DNA of 5,211 nucleotides from Sedimenticola sp. (GTDB taxonomy: Bacteria; Pseudomonadota; Gammaproteobacteria; Chromatiales; Chromatiaceae): NCBI GenBank assembly GCA_030590525.1, contig JAUUYI010000181.1, positions 1 to 5,211 of the forward strand, read 5' to 3'. The position numbers and the translations under genes are program-made. This document shows, in pieces, positions 1 through 3,780 of this stretch. The notes under the pieces are model-generated. The model was not told the origin of the DNA. It did not search any database and saw only the letters and a program-made list of their open reading frames with translations. Position 1 is the first letter of the stretch; every line of letters starts with the position of its first letter.

Positions 1-607
1 CCAGATACGGCATCTGTAACATGGCCGGCGAGAGCCCCAGCAGGAAGCGAAGCAACTGTTCCTCCTCGGTCACCCCCTCCAGGCGAAAGTACTCCTCGAA
101 GGTCATCTTGCCCGGCAGGAAACAGAGCAGGGCGACACCCATACCCAGTGGGGCCGCCGTGACAGCGGGGATGCCTCTTTCCGCACAGGCAGCAAAGATA
201 TCCCGGCGGGCCTGGATAGCAAAAAAGTCAAGGCCATCCACATACAGGTCCACCCCGTCCAGAAAGTGGTCCAGGTTCGACCGGTCTATCCCCTCCGGAA
301 ACTGACGTATCTGCAGTTCAGGATTGATATCCAGTGCCAATTCCGCCAGCACCTCTACCTTTGCACGACCAATGTAACTCAACGCCGCACCGGCCTGGCG
401 ATTGAAATTGGCCAGTTCAAAGGTATCCAGGTCGGAGATATTGAAGCTGCCTATCCCCAGGCGCGTAAGGGTAAGCAGATGGCTCCCCCCTACGCCCCCC
501 AGACCCGCGATAGCAATCCGCTTTGTCCTCAGCAGTTGTTGCTCGGTCTCTGTAACCCAGCCGATATTACGGGAAAATGCTTCCTGATAGTCGAATTCCT
601 TAGGCAT
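1..607 (-). CDS. ThiF/HesA/MoeB-family (E1-like) adenylyltransferase, C-terminus beyond window
   Basis: The frame is open from an ATG at 607 to the window edge, giving the first 202 residues. A Rossmann-type ATP site GLGGVG lies at residues 35-40, followed by an acidic pair (D59, D61), then N67 and the N-R-Q triplet at 69-71, and a lysine (K83) in a G-R-A-K context. This is the order seen in E1-like enzymes such as ThiF, MoeB and HesA, which adenylate a carboxyl group, usually the C-terminus of a ubiquitin-like sulfur carrier, in the cytoplasm. The stretch around residues 155-180 (CFLPGKMTFEEYF) resembles ThiF-type proteins that continue into a further domain, so the full protein may be longer than a plain ThiF; this cannot be seen here. 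AGGA sits just ahead of the ATG. The gene begins 27 bp after the acyltransferase stop, so it is probably the third gene of that operon. The family is secure; the substrate is unknown, and nothing nearby encodes a sulfur carrier or thiamine or molybdopterin enzyme. Confidence 0.88.
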   Translation of the reverse strand, partial: MPKEFDYQEAFSRNIGWVTETEQQLLRTKRIAIAGLGGVGGSHLLTLTRLGIGSFNISDLDTFELANFNRQAGAALSYIGRAKVEVLAELALDINPELQIRQFPEGIDRSNLDHFLDGVDLYVDGLDFFAIQARRDIFAACAERGIPAVTAAPLGMGVALLCFLPGKMTFEEYFRLEGVTEEEQLLRFLLGLSPAMLQMPYL

Positions 608-634
608 ATTTCCTGTTCCAGCCTTGCTCTGGAC

Positions 635-1390
635 TCAGTCCGGAACATATCCGCGGGCTATATGAATACGAATGGCATCATACAATTCCCTTAGATCCGG
701 GCGCATGGACTTCAGCGCTTCCTGAGTACGAATAAAATAGGGTGCTCGGATACCATGATAATTGATATCCTGACCCGCGCGCTGAAATATTATCCCGGAA
801 CGTTTCATCAACCGGGGCAGGAACGGCTCCATCATGGCAAATACATTGGTCCGGCCAGTGATATCCGTCAAAGCAGTGGCGGCCAGAAAACCGGCTACTG
901 CAATGAGAGAAAAAGTTCGCTTCTCCTGTTGAGAACAGTCCATGGCATCAACTTCACCAAAACGGGTCAAGGCCTCACCTGAACGGCGCCTGAAGGCACC
1001 GTCCACCGCCAGCCGAGAGATCTCACAAACCGTCAACCGGTCGAGATCGAGACCGTCGATAAACAGCTTGTCGATGCTCTCTCCACAGTGTTTTTCGAAC
1101 GGAAGGGGGTCGTTCTCGCCCTGCGTCCGGACCAGGCGAACGCATCCTGCAGGCAGGCCGCTCCTATGGGTAATGAGGCCGTGGGCAGAGTGCTCGTCGT
1201 AATCGTCGTGCTCCCGTTTGTCCGGGAAACTCTCTGCAGGCTCATATTCGAACTCGTCGCAATAGACCCGATACCGGATATGGTAAGCGGCGTTGCGCTG
1301 TTCTGCGTTCGAGGCATACTCCACAGAAAAATAACGCCTGAAATTCTCGGCCAGCGTGGCTGGTTTTTGATTTTTCACTCCGTCTGCCAT
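635..1390 (-). CDS. N-acyl amino acid synthase-like acyltransferase (FeeM / PEP-CTERM-exosortase-associated family)
   Basis: This 251-residue protein has a GNAT-like fold related to LuxI autoinducer synthases. Visible landmarks are RYRVYCDEFEYEP at residues 39-51 (equivalent to the N-terminal R-x-x-V-F/Y region of LuxI/FeeM enzymes), D65 and H70, the strand GCVRLV at 82-87, the signature EISRLAVD at 123-130, and a C-terminal block with YHGIRAPYF. This combination is typical of the family often annotated as PEP-CTERM/exosortase system-associated acyltransferase or FeeM-type N-acyl amino acid synthase, which moves an acyl chain from acyl-ACP to an amino acid amine. Length is normal for the family and the frame is intact. 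The ATG at 1390 is chosen because it opens the frame; the AGACAGG ahead of it is only a modest ribosome binding site. It lies 35 bp after the cyclic-nucleotide-binding gene and 27 bp before the ThiF gene. No exosortase or PEP-CTERM protein is visible in the window, so the acyl acceptor and product are unknown. Confidence 0.85.
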   Translation of the reverse strand: MADGVKNQKPATLAENFRRYFSVEYASNAEQRNAAYHIRYRVYCDEFEYEPAESFPDKREHDDYDEHSAHGLITHRSGLPAGCVRLVRTQGENDPLPFEKHCGESIDKLFIDGLDLDRLTVCEISRLAVDGAFRRRSGEALTRFGEVDAMDCSQQEKRTFSLIAVAGFLAATALTDITGRTNVFAMMEPFLPRLMKRSGIIFQRAGQDINYHGIRAPYFIRTQEALKSMRPDLRELYDAIRIHIARGYVPD

Positions 1391-1425
1391 AGCCTGTCTT
1401 TGTGGGTCTCAGTCAGCATGCTTGC

Positions 1426-1962
1426 TCACAGGTATTTATCGATGTCGTGTGTCTTCAGTCCCCAGGCAAACAGATGTTCCACCCGTTGGTTGGCGCGGCT
1501 CAGGCGCCGGTTCAGAGTACCGAAGAGCTGTTTCAACAGCTGATAGCCTGTATCAGGGTGCTTGTCGAGATAGAGACTCAGCTGGTGCCCATCAATCTCT
1601 ACCAGTTTTCCGTCGGTGAGCCCCATGACGGATGCACTTCGCCTGTTGTCAGGCTGAAACAGGCATAGCTCACCGAACAGATCCCCCGCCTTCAATTCCC
1701 CGATTCCAGGCTGGACGTATCTCTTTTCTTCCAGCTCAACCCGCCCCGTTACCCGCAATGTGCCACTCTCAACAAGATAGAGGGAATGCGCTTTGTCCCC
1801 CTCATGCACGATGATCTGGCTGGGCCTAAACAGGTGACGTTCCCATGCGATATGCTCCACGAACGCTGGGTCCCCGATGATCTTTTCAAGTAACGATACC
1901 ATTTCGCCCAGTCCCGCCGGTCGCACCAGGCCCCATACGAATGGGGTGCCTGTCTGGTACAT
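1426..1962 (-). CDS. Stand-alone cyclic-nucleotide-binding (CRP-like) domain protein
   Basis: With the ATG at 1962 the protein has 178 residues. Residues about 25-135 form a cyclic-nucleotide-binding beta-roll: IIVHEGDKAHSLYLVESG (50-67), then the phosphate-binding cassette FGELCLF at 96-102 and RRSASV at 107-112. The Gly-Glu pair (97-98) and Arg-Ser-Ala (108-110) match the residues that hold cAMP in CRP, so binding of cAMP or cGMP is plausible. After the roll there is only a helical tail of about 45 residues; no helix-turn-helix, kinase or channel domain is present, so it is probably not a transcription factor by itself. The frame runs open to a TTG at 2016, but that codon has no ribosome binding site and lies in a repeat, whereas the ATG at 1962 has CAGGA nine bases upstream. 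It is the first gene of the operon with the acyltransferase and the ThiF protein, which suggests it senses a nucleotide and controls one of them by contact. That last step is inference. Confidence 0.85.
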   Translation of the reverse strand: MYQTGTPFVWGLVRPAGLGEMVSLLEKIIGDPAFVEHIAWERHLFRPSQIIVHEGDKAHSLYLVESGTLRVTGRVELEEKRYVQPGIGELKAGDLFGELCLFQPDNRRSASVMGLTDGKLVEIDGHQLSLYLDKHPDTGYQLLKQLFGTLNRRLSRANQRVEHLFAWGLKTHDIDKYL

Positions 1963-1971
1963 ATCGGCGTT

Positions 1972-1976
1972 TCCTG
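1972..1976 (-). promoter_or_regulatory. Ribosome binding site deciding the start of the cyclic-nucleotide-binding gene
   Basis: CAGGA on the minus strand ends nine bases before the ATG at 1962. It favours this ATG over the TTG at 2016, whose upstream sequence is T-rich and lacks a Shine-Dalgarno motif. Confidence 0.6.
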
Positions 1977-2012
1977 CTGAAACATAAGTGCTTGCAGAGG
2001 GGGGAAGGTAAC

Positions 2013-2040
2013 TCAAAAAACAGCGGACAGACCCCGATTT
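2013..2040 (-). repeat. Dispersed GGGGTCTGTCC element, copy 1
   Basis: On the minus strand this reads AAATCGGGGTCTGTCC followed by GCTGTTTTTTG. It shares the 10-base core GGGGTCTGTC exactly with the copy at 2483-2510 and nine of those ten bases with the copy at 3238-3264, again between an A-rich and a T-rich flank. It lies in the leader of the cyclic-nucleotide-binding gene and overlaps the less likely TTG start of that gene. Confidence 0.6.
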
Positions 2041-2052
2041 CCCTCTATGGTG

Positions 2053-2093
2053 GAGGCCTTTTCGGAGACACCGCTGCCGAAAATCAGGGCCTC
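2053..2093. repeat. Bulged stem-loop in the leader of the three-gene operon
   Basis: GAGGCC at 2053-2058 plus TTTTCGG at 2059-2065 pairs with CCGAAAA at 2077-2083 and GGCCTC at 2088-2093. This gives 13 pairs with a 4-base bulge (2084-2087) and an 11-base loop. It lies 91 to 131 bases upstream of the ATG at 1962. No T-run follows it on the minus strand at the distance expected of a terminator. It may be part of a small repeat element or a folded mRNA leader; its function is unknown. Confidence 0.5.
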
Positions 2094-2105
2094 TCCCCTA
2101 TTTTC
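2079..2105. repeat. Weak, near-palindromic copy of the dispersed element
   Basis: The plus strand reads GAAAATCAGGGCC then TCTCCCCTATTTTC, with the A-rich flank, G-run, C-run and T-rich flank of the GGGGTCTGTCC element but a changed centre. Orientation cannot be fixed because the element is nearly palindromic. It overlaps the right arm of the bulged stem-loop. Confidence 0.35.
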
Positions 2106-2142
2106 CCAGCAGCGTCTCAAAAAACACACCCACTGCCCCAGG

Positions 2143-2163
2143 AAACCGGGGCTGCCCCGGTTT
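2143..2163. repeat. Perfect GC-rich hairpin directly after the hypothetical gene
   Basis: AAACCGGGG at 2143-2151 and CCCCGGTTT at 2155-2163 form a perfect 9-bp stem around CTG. The hairpin begins 4 bases past the stop of the minus-strand gene ending at 2168. In that direction only three T follow the stem, so it is at best a weak intrinsic terminator, though it could protect the 3' end of the mRNA. The flanks and centre also resemble the GGGGTCTGTCC element, so it may be a symmetrised copy of it. Confidence 0.55.
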
Positions 2164-2167
2164 TCGC

Positions 2168-2389
2168 TCAACGCTTCAATTCGGCATCCCGATAATGAAG
2201 ATCGGTCCAGCACCTGGGTAGCGTCTCACCGGAAAGGAATTCCAGTTCTTCTTTGGGGAATTTCTCCGGATCCTGCAGCTCCTCACCTGCACTATAGCGC
2301 CCCACCAGTTCCCCATGATTGGGGTTGAACAGATCTTTAAGGCCCAGTACTTCAACCAGCTTGCCATTGGATTTATGCTTAAGGAACAT
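2168..2389 (-). CDS. Small conserved-looking hypothetical protein (73 aa)
   Basis: The frame encodes 73 residues from an ATG at 2389 preceded by AAGGAG at ideal spacing. An in-frame ATG at 2416 lies upstream of that ribosome binding site and would add nine residues, so it is less likely. The product is acidic and soluble with no signal peptide or membrane segment. It starts MFLKHKSNGKLVEVL and carries the segments LFNP, GRYSAGEELQDPEKF, FLSGETLPRCW and HYRD. I recall similar 70 to 75-residue proteins in other gammaproteobacteria, sometimes labelled acetyltransferase, but this one is far too short for an acetyltransferase domain and shows no CoA-binding motif, so I assign no function. A strong ribosome binding site, a plausible promoter and a clean stop before a hairpin support a real single gene. 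It follows vapC by 136 bp and is probably transcribed separately. Confidence 0.7.
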   Translation of the reverse strand: MFLKHKSNGKLVEVLGLKDLFNPNHGELVGRYSAGEELQDPEKFPKEELEFLSGETLPRCWTDLHYRDAELKR

Positions 2390-2428
2390 CTCGTTCTCCT
2401 TTTGAAAACCACCCATTCCACATTAATA

Positions 2429-2456
2429 AGTATGGGCGCACTGTGGCCATTTTCAA
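2429..2456 (-). promoter_or_regulatory. Candidate sigma-70 promoter for the 73-aa hypothetical gene
   Basis: On the minus strand TTGAAA (2456-2451) is followed after 16 bases by CATACT (2434-2429). The hexamers match the consensus at 5 and 4 of 6 positions. The -10 lies about 40 bases ahead of the ATG at 2389, leaving a short normal leader. Confidence 0.4.
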
Positions 2457-2482
2457 CCACTGGCTGACTCTGAAAATAGAAG

Positions 2483-2510
2483 AAAAACAGGAGACAGACC
2501 CCAAAATTTC
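2483..2510 (-). repeat. Dispersed GGGGTCTGTCC element, copy 2 (distal side of vapBC)
   Basis: The minus strand reads TTTTGGGGTCTGTCTCC then TGTTTTTCT. The core GGGGTCTGTC is identical to copy 1. It lies 15 bp beyond the vapC stop codon. Just outside it, AAAATAGAAG at 2473-2482 is the exact inverse of CTTCTATTTT at 3255-3264, so this copy and copy 3 bracket the toxin-antitoxin pair in opposite orientation. Confidence 0.6.
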
Positions 2511-2525
2511 ACTCAAGTCAATCGG

Positions 2526-2927
2526 TTATTGCGATATCCAGTTTTCAACAGAGAGATCGGGCACCCGGTCAAACTCTCGCACATTGTTTGTAACCAATAC
2601 TGCATTCATGCTGCGCGCATGAGCAGCGATCAAAAGATCATTGTTACCGATCAGGTTCCCCTCTCTTTTCAACAGGGCCCTGATGAACCCGTATTGTCGG
2701 CCCGCATCTTCGTCCCAGGGGTCAATGAGCAACCTTTGCGTAAACAGTTCCAACTGTTCCCAGCGGGCGGTTCTCATGGAGCCGTCTCCATTCTCAATGC
2801 CGAAGCAGAGCTCACCGTATGTTATCGACGAAATGCAGATATCTCTTATGGCCTTGAATTTATGCCGCAACCTGTCCGAACGATTTTTCAGGACGTATAT
2901 GCAGATATTTGTATCGAGCATGTACAT
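2526..2927 (-). CDS. vapC: VapC-type toxin, PIN-domain ribonuclease
   Basis: The 133-residue product spans a whole PIN domain. Counting from the ATG at 2927, it opens YMLDTNICIYVL with the first acidic residue D5. It then has E39 in SSITYGEL, D97 in IGNNDLLIAAHA and N115 in LVTNNVREFDRV. These are the four positions that bind divalent metal in VapC nucleases, and all are present, so the toxin looks intact. VapC proteins typically cut tRNA or rRNA and stop translation until neutralised by VapB. A TTG one codon earlier is possible, but the ATG fits the usual VapC N-terminus. The start overlaps the vapB stop by one base (TGATG), which couples translation of the two and fixes the antitoxin-first order. 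Length and the closing motif ENW are normal for the family. The RNA target cannot be told from the sequence. Confidence 0.93.
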   Translation of the reverse strand: MYMLDTNICIYVLKNRSDRLRHKFKAIRDICISSITYGELCFGIENGDGSMRTARWEQLELFTQRLLIDPWDEDAGRQYGFIRALLKREGNLIGNNDLLIAAHARSMNAVLVTNNVREFDRVPDLSVENWISQ

Positions 2928-3160
2928 CAATAAAAATCCCGCTCCTGGGGCGTCAAATCCTGCCTCTCTTCCAGAAAATCATCGCCGAAAACAGATCGGG
3001 TATCGAAAAACTCATCCCATGTTGGTTTTTTCGCGGAAAGAACGATGCTCGTACCGCGCCGGGTAATGTAAACCTCGTCCGTATCGAAGCGGTACTCTTT
3101 GGGCAGGCGTACGGCCTGACTTCGACCGTTCATAAAAATCTTGGCGAACTTGGCGCCCAT
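2927..3160 (-). CDS. vapB: VapB-type antitoxin, AbrB/MazE-like DNA-binding domain
   Basis: The 77-residue product has an N-terminal swapped-hairpin AbrB-like domain at residues about 1-45, with the hallmark NGRSQAVRLPKEYRF (11-25). It ends in an acidic and aromatic tail (WDEFFDTRSVF onward) of the sort that wraps around VapC and fills its active site. The dimer would also bind its own operator and repress the operon. The ATG at 3160 has AAGGA at good spacing. The stop overlaps the vapC start. The promoter and a likely operator lie immediately upstream. The pair looks complete and functional, as is common for VapBC loci in chromosomal accessory DNA. Confidence 0.92.
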   Translation of the reverse strand: MGAKFAKIFMNGRSQAVRLPKEYRFDTDEVYITRRGTSIVLSAKKPTWDEFFDTRSVFGDDFLEERQDLTPQERDFY

Positions 3161-3178
3161 CAGTATCCTTCGTCCAGG

Positions 3179-3204
3179 TGGTATATATTTTTAAGTATAT
3201 ACCA
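3179..3204. promoter_or_regulatory. Inverted repeat, probable VapB(C) operator
   Basis: TGGTATATA at 3179-3187 and TATATACCA at 3196-3204 form a perfect 9-bp inverted repeat with an 8-base spacer. It starts 19 bases before the vapB ATG and covers the -10 and start region of the predicted promoter. Autorepression through such palindromes is well established for VapBC systems; assignment of this site is by position and symmetry. Confidence 0.65.
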
Positions 3205-3221
3205 TTTGACCGCAAGCGCAA
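3194..3221 (-). promoter_or_regulatory. Candidate vapBC promoter
   Basis: On the minus strand TTGCGC (3221-3216) and TATACT (3199-3194) are separated by 16 bases. The -10 matches the consensus at five of six positions, the -35 at four. Transcription would begin near 3187, inside the inverted repeat, about 27 bases before the vapB ATG. Confidence 0.5.
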
Positions 3222-3237
3222 GGTGCGCAGTTTCTGA

Positions 3238-3264
3238 GGAAAACCGGGGTCTGCCTTCTATTTT
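3238..3264 (+). repeat. Dispersed GGGGTCTGTCC element, copy 3 (promoter side of vapBC)
   Basis: The plus strand reads GGAAAACCGGGGTCTGCC then TTCTATTTT. It is in the opposite orientation to copies 1 and 2. Its outer edge CTTCTATTTT (3255-3264) overlaps the stop codon of the BolA-like gene (3263-3265) and is an exact inverse of AAAATAGAAG at 2473-2482. Confidence 0.6.
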
Positions 3265-3484
3265 ACTCCGGCGTCAGCGTCTTGATCGACAGCGCATGCA
3301 GCTCATCGTTTTCGATCTGGGGTTTGACGGTTTCCATCACCATCCGCTGTTTCTGCAGCGGTGTCTTCCCCTCGAATTCAGCGCTGACCACGACCGCCTC
3401 GAAGTGGCGGCCGTCGCCCGTCACCGTGACTTTGCAACCCGGCAGACCGGCTGCGATCAGGCGTTCTACTTCCTCGTTTTCCAT
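3263..3484 (-). CDS. BolA-family protein, IbaG/YrbA-like
   Basis: The 73-residue product covers a full BolA domain of the short IbaG (YrbA) type. It shows the GDGRHFE motif at residues 23-29, the loop FEGKTPLQKQ at 37-46 and the closing strand ELHALSIKTLTP at 61-72. The invariant histidine (H63) is present; in BolA-monothiol glutaredoxin complexes this residue helps bind a [2Fe-2S] cluster, so a role in iron-sulfur trafficking or acid-stress response is likely. The ATG at 3484 has GGAG seven bases upstream. In many gammaproteobacteria ibaG sits beside murA and the mla genes; here it stands between prfC and vapBC, so the usual neighbour is absent. Its stop codon coincides with the edge of the repeat beside vapBC. 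BolA membership is secure; the IbaG subtype is likely. Confidence 0.88.
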   Translation of the reverse strand: MENEEVERLIAAGLPGCKVTVTGDGRHFEAVVVSAEFEGKTPLQKQRMVMETVKPQIENDELHALSIKTLTPE

Positions 3485-3529
3485 TGGCTTTCTCCACTTT
3501 ATCTAACCCGGCAGCGCCGGAACCAAAGA

Positions 3530-3606
3530 GTAAGGTGGGCACGTTGTTTGTGCCCTCCATTGCGATACAGGGGCTTTGGTGGGCACAAACAACGTGCCCA
3601 CCCTAC
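3530..3606. repeat. Pair of inverted REP-like hairpins (BIME-type element)
   Basis: Two 29-base units, 3530-3558 and the inverse at 3578-3606, match at 27 of 29 positions across a 19-base spacer. Each unit is itself a hairpin: GGTGGGCAC pairs with GTGCCC(T/A)CC around a 7-base loop, GTTGTTT on the left and AAACAAC on the right. The left unit has one stem mismatch; the right is perfect. The pattern of a G/C stem carrying GGTGGGCAC next to CCCTAC is a familiar dispersed intergenic repeat of gamma- and betaproteobacteria. The whole could also fold as one long cruciform of about 27 pairs. It lies 46 bp upstream of the BolA-like gene. Confidence 0.8.
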
Positions 3607-3729
3607 GGAGATTTCTTTGTATTTTTGTTCAAGATTTCAGTGATAAGGTACTAAAATATCATGTAGGCACCTATCTCTCGACCCCTGCTCCTCTCTCCGC
3701 TCGAAACAGGGCGCAGAGTGCCCTGCTGA
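3607..3729. other. Gene-free part of the prfC-bolA gap
   Basis: Together with the flanking repeats this forms a 296-bp gap. It holds an AT-rich stretch (about 3610-3665), the likeliest place for a promoter of the BolA-like gene although no convincing -35/-10 pair is seen. After it comes a C/T-rich stretch and a small inverted repeat, CAGGGC (3707-3712) with GCCCTG (3720-3725). No coding frame here looks real. Confidence 0.5.
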
Positions 3730-3758
3730 CGGGTTCCCACGCAAAGCGTGGGAACCCG
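3730..3758. repeat. Perfect 13-bp hairpin of the GGTTCCCACGC repeat type
   Basis: CGGGTTCCCACGC at 3730-3742 and GCGTGGGAACCCG at 3746-3758 pair perfectly around AAA. It lies 22 bases beyond the prfC stop. On the prfC transcript no T-run follows the stem, so it is not a standard intrinsic terminator; it may stabilise the 3' end of the mRNA. Hairpins with this TTCCCACGC stem are common dispersed repeats in gammaproteobacteria. Confidence 0.75.
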
Positions 3759-3780
3759 GTGAGGGAGAGGGTGAAAACGC

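Noticed and set aside
1963..2016. TTG start at 2016 adding 18 residues to the cyclic-nucleotide-binding protein
   Set aside because: No ribosome binding site precedes it, the added residues overlap a repeat element, and the ATG at 1962 has a well-placed CAGGA.
2053..2163. CRISPR array or riboswitch in the repeat-rich leader
   Set aside because: The repeats are irregularly spaced, degenerate and near-palindromic without uniform spacers, and no conserved riboswitch core is recognisable.
2013..2213. 66-codon minus-strand frame over the leader repeats, with recurring N-R-G segments
   Set aside because: The recurring segments are simply the translated copies of the DNA repeat; it overlaps the end of the 73-aa gene and has no ribosome binding site of note.
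2473..3264. Insertion sequence carrying vapBC
   Set aside because: Inverted ends are present, but there is no transposase frame and no target duplication that I can recognise, so it is reported only as a possible cassette.
3500..3530. Possible promoter for the BolA-like gene (TTGGTT with GATAAA)
   Set aside because: The -35 matches at only three positions and the transcript would begin at the ribosome binding site, so it is not credible.
2909..3643. 244-codon plus-strand frame across vapB, the BolA-like gene and the repeats
   Set aside because: It crosses two confidently assigned minus-strand genes and repeat DNA, and has no recognisable domain or ribosome binding site.
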